A stretch of 64,000 nt of DNA from Desulfosarcina ovata subsp. ovata (GTDB taxonomy: Bacteria > Desulfobacterota > Desulfobacteria > Desulfobacterales > Desulfosarcinaceae): assembly GCF_009689005.1 (NCBI RefSeq), contig NZ_AP021879.1:5551724-5615723 (forward strand). Reading direction: 5' to 3'. The notes beneath the pieces are model-generated. The model searched no databases. It saw only the letters and a program-made list of their open reading frames with translations, and was not told where the DNA came from. Below are positions 7,575 to 14,664 of this stretch, piece by piece. A program made the translations under genes and the position numbers. Every line of letters begins with the position of its first letter. Within the stretch, counting starts at the first letter, position 1.

Positions 7575-8873
7575 TCATTTCATGATTTTGACCCACAGCA
7601 TCCGGGCGGTCTCGTTACCGGTGTTTTTCCAATACGAGGGAAGCGTGGTGGTCAGGTACACCACATCTCCGATACCGGCCCGGTGAACCCGGTTGCCGAT
7701 TTTCAGCTCCAGGCTGCCGCTCAGCACGTAACCCAGTTCTTCACCTTTGTGGATGAAAAAGTGGGCCTGCAGCTTCTTGCCGGCCGGTATTTCTATAAGG
7801 TAGGGATCGGCGTCGGTTTCAAAATCAGGTGGGCAAAGCCGGTAACCGATGATATCCTGCTTAGGAAAATCAGCCAACCCGATCGGTGTTCCTCCCGAGA
7901 AAACGACGCGGTCGGCGGAGCCGGCCTGCTCCTTCAAAAAGGCGGCTGCCGGTACCTGGAGTACCTGGGCTATTTTGAAAAGCGCCGGAATCGATGGGTA
8001 GATGGTGCCGCTTTCGATCTGGGAGATCGTACTGGGCGTAACCCCCACCAGGGCGGCCATCTCTTTCTGGGGCATGGCCTGCCGCTTGCGGATTTCCTTT
8101 ACACGCCCGCCGATGTCGATGGTTCCGCCTTTTCCGGATTCCATCTCGAAGACCACATCCGTCCCGTCGTTCCAATAGATCAACGGTGAATTCAAGACAT
8201 CGGGTTTGCGCTTATCCGCTTTGCGGATGGTCAGGGCCGACTTGCCCCGGTTGATGGACAGTTCAATGGCTACCTGTGCGATCTGGTTGATACTGGCGCG
8301 CACGCGTTCCGAATGCGCTCTCTTTTCCATGATCCAGTAGGCGATGGTTTCAAGCTCATAAAGACGCGGGCAGGCACGGGAGTAAAACCGCAAGATGGCG
8401 TCCTCGCCGCCCCACAGATCCTGCATGCCGGTGAGGGATTCGAAGACAAAACGGACGTCGCCCTTCATTGTGGCGTGAAGACTATAAATGGAATCCGAAA
8501 CGACATCCGGATTGTCGGGGTCGTTAACCCGCACGATCTGGAAGGGCCAATGGGCGCCGTCTTTTTCGTAAAATTTACTGAACACCTCGCTGCCGTCCCC
8601 CTTTCCGTGGGTGAAGCAGTCCAGGATAGTCAGGTACTGGCTCTCCGCCATCGGCCCCAGGTCCTCGATAAGCTTCTTCGGGGATCGGTCGAAAGTAATG
8701 TAGATCAAGGGCCTGTTGCGCTTTTGGGACTCCTTGATGAAGCTGAAACTGAATGTCGATGCAAGGCTGCCGGCATCATCGTACCAGATCACGTTGTCAC
8801 CAATGAACAACCCGCCCAGTTGCTGGTCAAGCTGGTTGACGCCGGACGAAACACGGTCCTTTTTTTTGAACAT
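7575..8873 (-). CDS. KaiC-like / XRE HTH / cupin fusion regulator
   Basis: 432 residues from the ATG at 8873; the open frame extends upstream but overlaps the DUF4234 gene, so the later start is preferred. Residues about 5-235 look like a RecA/KaiC-type fold (SSGVNQLDQQLGGLFIGDNV, then PLIYITFDRSPKKLIEDLG) but the Walker A position reads YDDAGSLAST and lacks the GKT, so ATP binding is doubtful. Residues about 245-305 are an XRE helix-turn-helix (MPQKEMAALVGVTPSTISQI). Residues about 345-432 are a cupin (HKGEELGYVLSGSLELKIG). XRE-cupin regulators usually control amino acid or amine metabolism. It is convergent with the glutamate synthase gene and could regulate that locus. A function for the KaiC-like part is not known. 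Confidence 0.8.
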   Translation of the reverse strand: MFKKKDRVSSGVNQLDQQLGGLFIGDNVIWYDDAGSLASTFSFSFIKESQKRNRPLIYITFDRSPKKLIEDLGPMAESQYLTILDCFTHGKGDGSEVFSKFYEKDGAHWPFQIVRVNDPDNPDVVSDSIYSLHATMKGDVRFVFESLTGMQDLWGGEDAILRFYSRACPRLYELETIAYWIMEKRAHSERVRASINQIAQVAIELSINRGKSALTIRKADKRKPDVLNSPLIYWNDGTDVVFEMESGKGGTIDIGGRVKEIRKRQAMPQKEMAALVGVTPSTISQIESGTIYPSIPALFKIAQVLQVPAAAFLKEQAGSADRVVFSGGTPIGLADFPKQDIIGYRLCPPDFETDADPYLIEIPAGKKLQAHFFIHKGEELGYVLSGSLELKIGNRVHRAGIGDVVYLTTTLPSYWKNTGNETARMLWVKIMK

Positions 8874-8887
8874 CTGCAGGGGGACCT

Positions 8888-9289
8888 TTATCTTTTTGAT
8901 TCCCAGAATGAATTCATGTGGTTCTGGACTTTGACAAGCCAAATGATTCCGCCGATCAAAGGAAGAAGAACCCAGAAACCTGAGAGCCCGGTTATGGGTT
9001 TTTCTCGCCCGTCCTCTTGATACATTCTTCCAATATAAGCCGGTATGAGCCATGGAACAGCGATTAAGGCAATTCCGAAGAAAAGTGCAAAAATGATGAA
9101 TACAATTCCGCTCCAGCCTTGCCCCCGCCAGTTTCTTAACTCTTCGAGCACACAGTAATGCCAGACAATCGTATATATTCCCAAGGTAACTATTCCAAGA
9201 ATCAGAACAACCCACGGATTACGAGTCTTGCCAACGGGTTTCTGGACAATGTTAGTCTGGGGCATCACTGCTACTGCAGCATCGTTCAT
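8888..9289 (-). CDS. DUF4234 membrane protein
   Basis: 133 residues. After a short soluble N-terminus, residues about 24-45 (NPWVVLILGIVTLGIYTIVW) form the first membrane helix with the DUF4234 signature of Gly/Tyr/Trp-rich turns. Two further hydrophobic segments follow (about 60-85 and 103-120). The start has an AGGAG site 8 bases upstream. The stop lies 15 bases before the start of the KaiC-like regulator gene, so the two are probably one transcript. The role of DUF4234 proteins is not established. Confidence 0.8.
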   Translation of the reverse strand: MNDAAVAVMPQTNIVQKPVGKTRNPWVVLILGIVTLGIYTIVWHYCVLEELRNWRGQGWSGIVFIIFALFFGIALIAVPWLIPAYIGRMYQEDGREKPITGLSGFWVLLPLIGGIIWLVKVQNHMNSFWESKR

Positions 9290-9448
9290 TTAAGTACTCC
9301 TTTCTTAAAATGGTCTTTAACTCCAACCCCTAACTATTCTAAGTGTTTTAAACACGTTCAACTCGATATGTGCTACAGGAAAAAGTCGCTCTGGGTTCCC
9401 GGTCGAGAGTGTGACAAATTGTTGGCCATTTACTTCTTATAAGCAGGA

Positions 9449-9688
9449 CTAAGGTGTTTTAAACATCGGATAGTGTTTGATATTGAGAGTTTTTAATTCT
9501 GCATTTTCGGATTCGGCGGTTGCAGCCAATATAGCATCTGCAAGTCCAACGCCATGTGACTTGCCATAATCCCGTCTATAAAGGCCCCCGGCTTTTCCGA
9601 TTGCGGCATCAATTGGCACAACACGGAATAGGGATATAAAGTGCTGCAAAGCATTTTGTTCCGCATCCCCTTTAACGCCAGCATACAA
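9449..9688 (-). pseudogene. VapC/PIN-domain toxin, C-terminal remnant
   Basis: About 75 residues matching the second half of a PIN-domain RNase: RVVPIDAAIGKAGGLYRRDY, the helix GVGLADAILAATAE that carries a conserved acidic residue, and the terminal LKTLNIKHYPMF. The N-terminal part with the first catalytic Asp is missing, replaced by the tandem repeat at 9695-9735 next to the RAYT gene. No antitoxin gene is seen. The toxin is most likely dead, interrupted by arrival of the RAYT-associated unit. Confidence 0.65.
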
Positions 9689-9694
9689 CTCCGG

Positions 9695-9755
9695 GGCATA
9701 ATGGGGGCATAATGGGGCATAATGGGGACGTCTCTCATTATCTAAATAATTGAAT
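9695..9755. repeat. GGGGCATAAT tandem repeat and RAYT end sequence
   Basis: Three close copies of a 10-11 base unit (GGGGCATAATG) end in GGGGACGTC and then CTCATTATCTAA, the reverse complement of the TTAGATAAT...GGGACGTC sequence found at the other side of the RAYT gene. These form the left boundary of the RAYT unit. Confidence 0.6.
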
Positions 9756-10758
9756 CAATCAGCACGTATCCTTCGCATGCGGCTATGGCTTCGCCTCTTC
9801 TAACGGCATAGCCGATGCCCGACACCGTCATATCAAGTGCCCGGGCAAGCTCGGTTTGGGAAAGGCACAGCTCGCTTGCACACCAGTAGCAAAATAGACC
9901 CCGGGCATCCGCGCGTTTTTTGGGGCGGCCCTTTTGGAATATCTCTTCCTTATCGATCCCAAATAGCTCGGCGACCCTTTCGGCAACACGGTTTATATCG
10001 TAGCCATGCCGTTTGAGTTCATAGCGCCGTTCAAACCGTTCTTTGGCTTGGGACAAAACCGACAATACAAAATCCGAATCACCAAGAATGCGTTCATCGC
10101 CTTTTATACGGTCCATTCCTTTCAGTCGCATCTTTTTAACTTCCGACCATCCGCCCAGGCTGCGAACCAATCCTCCCCCGACCAATTCAGGACGACGTCC
10201 CATAGCAACTCCGGCTTGGATATAGTCAAGGTAAGCCTTGCGCGCCTTCGCCACTTTTTTTCCAAAACAGCCAAGAACATAAGCGCCGTCCTGCCAGCTA
10301 CAATCATCGACTCCCACCAATAATCGGTGGCCGCTGAATGGATAATCTGTCAACGCCCTGAAGTCCTCAACCATGCCAGCACGCAATGGATTGAGATGAA
10401 TATAGCGCACCAGTTCCAAAAGATAGGCGTCTTCCTGACAAATAATAGATTTGTACCGGTTCTGAAACAACTGGCCGTGGCGTTTATGTCGGCGGTTGAA
10501 ACTTACCGCATATCCGGTGAGCAGCCGCTGCATCAAGCTTACGAGCCCGTCAGGGCCTGAGCGAAATAAAAAATGGGCGTGGTTACTTAGCAAAACCCAA
10601 GCATAACATCTGGTTTGCGTCTGCGGAACCAACTGATCAAGCCGATCGACAAGATTCTGCTTGTCGGTTGTATCCCGGAAAATGTTTTTTCTTTCGATCC
10701 CCCGGATGATCACGTGATGCAAAATCCCGGGAGCGTCTAATCGGGCTAACCGTGGCAT
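9742..10758 (-). CDS. REP-associated tyrosine transposase (RAYT, Y1/HUH)
   Basis: 338 residues from MPRLARLDAPGILHHVIIRG. The HUH motif is LLSNHAHFLF (residues about 60-70) and the catalytic Tyr is likely in QNRYKSIICQED (about 110). The NPLRAGMVEDF and YPFSGH blocks are typical of the family. The C-terminal third (about 255-338) is a DnaA/Tn-like helix-turn-helix (SQTELARALDMTVSGIGYAV). RAYTs nick single-stranded REP hairpins and move them. The gene is the only full-length copy among five here: relics lie at 1155, 12530, 24718 and 25033/29321. It is flanked on both sides by GGGACGTC-ended tandem repeats and TTAGATAAT sequences, probably its substrates. Confidence 0.88.
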   Translation of the reverse strand: MPRLARLDAPGILHHVIIRGIERKNIFRDTTDKQNLVDRLDQLVPQTQTRCYAWVLLSNHAHFLFRSGPDGLVSLMQRLLTGYAVSFNRRHKRHGQLFQNRYKSIICQEDAYLLELVRYIHLNPLRAGMVEDFRALTDYPFSGHRLLVGVDDCSWQDGAYVLGCFGKKVAKARKAYLDYIQAGVAMGRRPELVGGGLVRSLGGWSEVKKMRLKGMDRIKGDERILGDSDFVLSVLSQAKERFERRYELKRHGYDINRVAERVAELFGIDKEEIFQKGRPKKRADARGLFCYWCASELCLSQTELARALDMTVSGIGYAVRRGEAIAACEGYVLIDSII

Positions 10759-10794
10759 GGCACCTTTCATAGCAAATGTTGAGAGGCAAATCAA

Positions 10795-10860
10795 GTTGAT
10801 TAGATAATTAGGGACGTCCCAACCGCCCCAACCGCCCAGGGACGTCCCAACCGCCCAATT
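10795..10860. repeat. RAYT right-end sequence with CCCAACCGC tandem repeat
   Basis: TTGATTAGATAATTAGGGAC is followed by GTCCC and CAACCGCCC units, repeated GGGACGTCCCAACCGCCC twice. GGGACGTCCC is itself a perfect palindrome. The unit differs in sequence from the repeat at the left end but begins with the same GGGACGTC core. Confidence 0.6.
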
Positions 10861-10872
10861 TTTAAAGATATT

Positions 10873-11034
10873 TTGCCGCTAAAGCGGTAAAATCTATTAA
10901 TTTTTGATGGCGTTATTCGAAATACTGTCGAATACATTGACAAGGTGCCGTTATAGCGGTAATTTATGATGAATTTTGTTGATTTTTTTCTGATAATACA
11001 TTAATTGACACCAAAATTGCTGTTATGGCGGTAA
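10873..11034 (+). promoter_or_regulatory. three phased HipB-type operators
   Basis: Three copies of an 18-base imperfect palindrome: TTGCCGCTAAAGCGGTAA (10873-10890), GTGCCGTTATAGCGGTAA (10945-10962) and TTGCTGTTATGGCGGTAA (11017-11034). The start-to-start distance is exactly 72 bases both times, close to seven helical turns. The third overlaps the hipB ATG at 11025. TTGACA sequences lie at 10937-10942 and 11005-11010, just before operators 2 and 3. This is an autoregulatory array for the toxin-antitoxin operon. Confidence 0.75.
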
Positions 11035-11279
11035 AACTAATCAATAAAAATGAAATGGAAATCGGCCGTATTGTTCAATTTCACCGCAAACAGGCCGGAC
11101 TGTCGCGGATCGATCTGGCGGACATTGCCGGTGTGGGAAAGACGGTGATCTATGATGTCGAAAACGGCAAACAAACGGTTCGGTTGAATACCCTGCTCAA
11201 AATTATGATATCGCTCAATATATCCATATTTTTGGATAGTCCGTTGATGGATCGTTACGAGGCGCGTGAAAATGCGTAA
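11025..11279 (+). CDS. hipB: HipB-type XRE antitoxin/repressor
   Basis: 84 residues with one XRE helix-turn-helix (RIVQFHRKQAGLSRIDLADI ... VIYDVENGKQTVRLNTLLKI). The pattern 'GKTVIYDVENGKQTVRLNTL' is characteristic of HipB-like partners of HipA kinases. It should bind the three palindromes upstream, one of which covers its own start codon, and repress the operon. Its stop (TAA 11277-11279) overlaps the start of the next gene, so the two are translationally coupled. In HipBST systems HipB acts mainly as DNA-binding partner and enhances neutralisation by HipS. Confidence 0.85.
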   Translation: MAVKLINKNEMEIGRIVQFHRKQAGLSRIDLADIAGVGKTVIYDVENGKQTVRLNTLLKIMISLNISIFLDSPLMDRYEARENA

Positions 11280-11583
11280 GGCGGATGTCTTCATGCATGA
11301 TGTCCGTGCCGGCGTTCTGGAGGAGCTTTCACCGCGGACAACGTTTCGGTTCACTTATGATCCGGCATACAACGGCCCTCCGGTTTCCCTGACAGCGGCT
11401 GTCCGACCTGAGCCGTACACGTATGAAACCTTTCCTCCCTTTCTGGAGGGGTTGCTGCCCGAAGGATACAATCTGGAGGCTCTCCTTAGAGCTATGAAAA
11501 TTGACCGGCAGGATTTACTCAGTCAGCTTCTGGCGGTGGGAGGGGATATGGTTGGTGCGGTGACGGTGCGGGAGATTGAATGA
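11266..11583 (+). CDS. hipS: HipS-type small antitoxin (HipA N-terminal domain)
   Basis: 103-105 residues; GTG at 11266 or ATG at 11272 can both serve, each overlapping the end of hipB. The protein equals the 'Couple_hipA' N-subdomain of a full HipA: VFMHDVRAGVLEEL, FRFTYDPAYNGPPVSLT, and FPPFLEGLLPEGYNLEALLR with the conserved 'F-x-GLLPEG' turn. It ends naturally (TGA) and the kinase gene starts in the overlapping ATGA. As a separate polypeptide it corresponds to HipS, which is the true antitoxin in the E. coli HipBST system. The alternative, a HipA split by mutation, is disfavoured by the neat ATGA junction. Confidence 0.82.
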   Translation: MKMRKADVFMHDVRAGVLEELSPRTTFRFTYDPAYNGPPVSLTAAVRPEPYTYETFPPFLEGLLPEGYNLEALLRAMKIDRQDLLSQLLAVGGDMVGAVTVREIE

Positions 11584-12524
11584 ACACCTGCCTGATTACC
11601 TATGCGACGTGTGAGGGCAGGTACTCCCCCCAGGGACTGAGAAAACTGTCCAGAAGTCTCAAGCAGCTTAAGGATTTTCCCTATACCGCTGCGGATCAGA
11701 TTGTTGAAGCCGCCGCCCGTGCTCCAAAAATGTCAATCCAGGGGGTTCAGCCCAAGCTCAGTGCCGTCCTGAATGCCCGCCAAAACGGATTCGAGCTTGT
11801 GGATACTGGAGGTCGCTACATTCTAAAACCTCAAAATCCACAATACAGGCACCTGCCTGAGAATGAAGACCTGAGCATGCGCCTGGCGGAGGCAGCCGGC
11901 ATTCCGGTCCCGCTTCATGGACTGATTTACTCCAAAGACGGCTCCCTGACCTACTTCATCAAGCGGTTTGACCGGGAAGGAAAAAAAAAGATTGCCGTTG
12001 AGGATTTCGCCCAACTCATGGGCCTGAACCGGGATACCAAATACGACGCCTCCATGGAAAAAGTCGCGCAAGTCATTGACCGGTACTGCACCTTCCCGGC
12101 AGTCGAAAAAATAAAACTGTTCAGATTGACGCTGGTGAATTTCCTGGTCGGTAACGAAGATATGCACGTGAAAAACTTTTCGCTGATGACCCGGCAGGGC
12201 AAGGTGGAATTGACACCTGCTTACGACATTCTGAACACCACCATTGTGCTATCAAAAGCGAAAGAGGAGATCGCGCTGCCGATCAAAGGGAAAAAGCGCA
12301 AGCTAAGTGCCGACATTCTGGTCGATTATTTTGGCCTGACCAGGCTAGAACTGAACCGCAAAATCGTTTCCTCGGTGTTAGAAACCTTTAAAAATGTTTC
12401 GTCAATATGGAATAATCTCATCGCGGTCAGCTTTCTGCCGAACGAAGTGAAAACGGAATACAAACGTTTGGTTGATGAACGATTCGAAAGATTGCTGAAA
12501 GGATCGTTCCTCCTCAGCAAGTAA
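11580..12524 (+). CDS. hipT: HipT-type Ser/Thr kinase toxin
   Basis: 314 residues, the HipA kinase core without its N-subdomain. KMSIQGVQPKLSAVL (residues about 49-63) is the Gly-rich/activation segment that holds autophosphorylated Ser in HipT. GRYILKPQ supplies the ATP-binding Lys. GNEDMHVKNFSLM (about 196-208) is the catalytic loop, with Asp as base, and AYDILN (about 220) holds the metal-binding Asp. HipT from E. coli phosphorylates tryptophanyl-tRNA synthetase; HipA targets glutamyl-tRNA synthetase; the target here is unknown. ATGA overlap with hipS. All catalytic residues look intact, so this operon is probably active. Confidence 0.85.
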   Translation: MNTCLITYATCEGRYSPQGLRKLSRSLKQLKDFPYTAADQIVEAAARAPKMSIQGVQPKLSAVLNARQNGFELVDTGGRYILKPQNPQYRHLPENEDLSMRLAEAAGIPVPLHGLIYSKDGSLTYFIKRFDREGKKKIAVEDFAQLMGLNRDTKYDASMEKVAQVIDRYCTFPAVEKIKLFRLTLVNFLVGNEDMHVKNFSLMTRQGKVELTPAYDILNTTIVLSKAKEEIALPIKGKKRKLSADILVDYFGLTRLELNRKIVSSVLETFKNVSSIWNNLIAVSFLPNEVKTEYKRLVDERFERLLKGSFLLSK

Positions 12525-12529
12525 ACGCG

Positions 12530-12685
12530 TATTGCCGATGACAGTGAGGCTGGAGAGCAGCATGGCCGTGGCGGCGATCAGTGGGGGTGAGGAGTAGAAG
12601 ATCTTTCGGCGTTCAATACCTATGATAAGAATGTGATACAATGCGTCTGCAGCGTCAATGCGGGGGGGCGTGGCATATTTTTTCT
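12530..12685 (-). pseudogene. RAYT N-terminal relic
   Basis: Minus-strand reading gives PRIDAADALYHILIIGIERR then KIFYS, aligned with PRLARLDAPGILHHVIIRGIERKNIF of the intact RAYT. The similarity fades within about 30 codons and the remainder runs antisense into hipT. The GGGAC-type tandem repeat follows at 12727. Confidence 0.6.
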
Positions 12686-12726
12686 TATTACCGTAGCACA
12701 TAAAAAATTCGAACCAATATATCAAT

Positions 12727-12776
12727 GGATGTCCCCAACTGGTCCCCCAACTGGTCCCGTCCCCAATTGGTCCCAT
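12727..12776. repeat. CCCCAACTGGT tandem repeat
   Basis: Four near copies of a 10-14 base unit (CCCCAACTGGTC, CCCCAACTGGTC, CCGTCCCCAATTGGTCC). Each contains the dyad-like AACTGGT/AATTGG. It sits beside the RAYT relic at 12530-12685, as other GGGAC-linked repeats sit beside the other RAYT copies. Confidence 0.6.
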
Positions 12777-12843
12777 CTTCAGCCGTAGCCCGACCCCAAC
12801 GCCAAATCGTGAGGAGTCGTTGCACATTGAAAGAATCTTTAAA

Positions 12844-12863
12844 CTTTCAATCCGGGTTGAAAG
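12844..12863 (+). other. hairpin in long intergenic stretch
   Basis: CTTTCAATCCGGGTTGAAAG forms a 7-base stem with a 6-base loop, followed by CTTCTTTTC. It could be a weak terminator. The rest of 12864-13036 shows no gene; it is AT-rich and contains GTGTCACCC twice (12889 and 12950 region). Confidence 0.3.
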
Positions 12864-13036
12864 CTTCTTTTCATCTTACACTCTAGAGGTGTCACCCCCC
12901 TATCCCAATTTATCAAAAATTCCATATAAAATCAGCCAACAACAAATAGTGTCACCCACCGTCATTTTGGCATGTATTGTGAAATATTAAATGCCGCTTT
13001 GCTCTTGCCTAGGTGAAACCAAAGAGAAGAAATCGA

Positions 13037-13180
13037 ATGAAACACATTATCGGTGTGGATGCCGGCGGAACGTTTACGGACCTTGTGTGCATGGATGAGC
13101 TTGCAATTCTGTGATCACAAAGACACCCTCCACACCAAACGATCCATCAATAGCTATTATGTTGCTTTGCCCCAGATACC
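13037..13180 (+). pseudogene. hydantoinase/oxoprolinase subunit A, N-terminal remnant
   Basis: The first frame reads MKHIIGVDAGGTFTDLVCMD and stops at 13112. Another frame continues VITKTPSTPNDPSIA. Together they match the start of HyuA/oxoprolinase A proteins: the GGTFTD actin-like phosphate loop followed by K-x-PSTP-x-DPS. The rest is deleted. It precedes the PreA-like gene directionally, which suggests that a heterocycle-degradation operon once continued upstream. Confidence 0.6.
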
Positions 13181-13321
13181 TGCGGGTGCCCATCGAGGGT
13201 GATAGCCCCGAATACTTTTGAAGTGGATATGGATAAAACGGCTTTGTTAAGAGGGGCTGATTGAGAACGAAGGCAATAGGAAATGGATCGAAAAAGAAAA
13301 TACTAAGAAAAGGAGAGCAAC

Positions 13322-14635
13322 ATGGCGGATCTAAGTGTAACCTTTGTTGGAAAGAAATTGAGAAGCCCGCTTGGCGTGGCCTCCCATGCCGTTTTGAATC
13401 CAGGCGTTGGGGACTCCAAGGCCGAGACGGAGCATTTGAAGAAATATGCGGACATTGCCGTGGGCTATGTGCACACGCCGTTTATCTGTCCGGAAGAGGA
13501 GCATCCCAAAGACAAACCGCCTGCATGGAAATTTATGAGTATTCGATCCAGAGAACCCTTTGCCATGGAGGGACTTCTGGTCGCCACTGAAGCGGCGCGA
13601 ATCATGTGCCGATTAAATCCAGGGCTCTCGATGATCGAGACCCTCAGAGAAGAATTGCCGGAGGACGTGGCGGTCATTGCCAATATGATAGGACCCGGCG
13701 CCGACCCCGAAGGGTGGGCGGATCACTGCGAGGAGGCGGAAGATGCCGGCGCCGACATTATTGAAATGAATGTTTCCTGCCCCATACCCGCCAGCGAAGC
13801 CAGGTCCGTTATGGCATACCAATGCGGAGAGATGACCGAATCCGCCGGATGTCTCTTGGGGGATTCCCCCGCCCTTTTGATACCTGTTGTCAAAGCGGTT
13901 GTGGACCGGGTCAACATTCCCGTAGGGGTTAAGCTCACACCGGAAACGGGGTTTCCGCGGATCATCGGAATGGCCGAAGAGATAAAAAAGGCTGGTGCAA
14001 AATTCATTACGGGGATTAATGCGCCGATTACCTGTGGCCCGCCCGACATATACAAAGGCGGCCAGGGAAAATGGCCCGGCCTTTCGGCAAATCCCATTTG
14101 CGCCTCCCTCGGCCCCTGGGACCGGTTTCTCCTTTATAGAAATTTAGGCGTCCTTTCCGCTTTTGTTCCCGGAATCGAACTGACCGGTGTCGGAGGGCTC
14201 GTTGAACCCGAGCATGTTGTCGAGGCTATGATGTTGGGCGCAAGGATCTGTGAGTTTTCATCAGGGCTGCTGTGGAAAGGAACGAAACTCATTGAGGAGA
14301 GCCTCACCTTTCTCTCCAATTATATGGACCAGATGGGATACAAGAGTGTTGAAGAGTTTATCGGCCTCGGCGTGAAATACATACAACCGGTGGAAGAACT
14401 GGATTGGCGTAACGAAGACTTTCTTGCCACCGTAGATGACAGGCTGTGTACCCGGTGCGGCAGATGCGCCAATAGCATCTGTTCGGCCAGAAGCATTATG
14501 CAAAATCCCTTAAGACTCGTCATCGATTCCCGCTATTGCATCGGCTGCGGCTTATGCCAGGCCATTTGTCCTGAAAATGCGGTAAGCATCGTCGAGCAAA
14601 AACATCCGGTGATAGGGGTGAGTTTGGAAAAATAA
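13322..14635 (+). CDS. PreA-like dihydroorotate/dihydropyrimidine dehydrogenase-type protein with 2[4Fe-4S]
   Basis: 437 residues from the ATG at 13322, preceded by AAAGGAGA. An FMN TIM barrel covers about residues 1-330: KLRSPLGVASHAVLNPGVGD at the start, IIEMNVSCP (substrate-side Asn/Ser/Cys), IPVGVKLTPETG, and ELTGVGGL near the phosphate site. The C-terminal 60 residues hold a bacterial ferredoxin domain (CTRCGRCANSIC and CIGCGLCQAICPENA). The fold is that of NAD-dependent dihydropyrimidine dehydrogenase subunit PreA. The next gene encodes the likely electron-input subunit. The substrate could be a pyrimidine or a different ring compound; the hydantoinase relic upstream favours a cyclic amide or nitrogen heterocycle. 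Confidence 0.8.
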   Translation: MADLSVTFVGKKLRSPLGVASHAVLNPGVGDSKAETEHLKKYADIAVGYVHTPFICPEEEHPKDKPPAWKFMSIRSREPFAMEGLLVATEAARIMCRLNPGLSMIETLREELPEDVAVIANMIGPGADPEGWADHCEEAEDAGADIIEMNVSCPIPASEARSVMAYQCGEMTESAGCLLGDSPALLIPVVKAVVDRVNIPVGVKLTPETGFPRIIGMAEEIKKAGAKFITGINAPITCGPPDIYKGGQGKWPGLSANPICASLGPWDRFLLYRNLGVLSAFVPGIELTGVGGLVEPEHVVEAMMLGARICEFSSGLLWKGTKLIEESLTFLSNYMDQMGYKSVEEFIGLGVKYIQPVEELDWRNEDFLATVDDRLCTRCGRCANSICSARSIMQNPLRLVIDSRYCIGCGLCQAICPENAVSIVEQKHPVIGVSLEK

Positions 14636-14664
14636 AATATTCAGATTGATTGGAGCTAAATGAA

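Noticed and set aside
11266..12524. Interpretation as one HipA gene broken by a frameshift
   Set aside because: The first part ends and the second begins in an ATGA overlap with natural termini, which fits HipS/HipT better than a mutation.
12727..12776. Short repeats as a possible CRISPR array (also at 9695, 10815, 29550)
   Set aside because: Units are contiguous without spacers and no cas genes are near; they belong to RAYT-associated tandem repeats.
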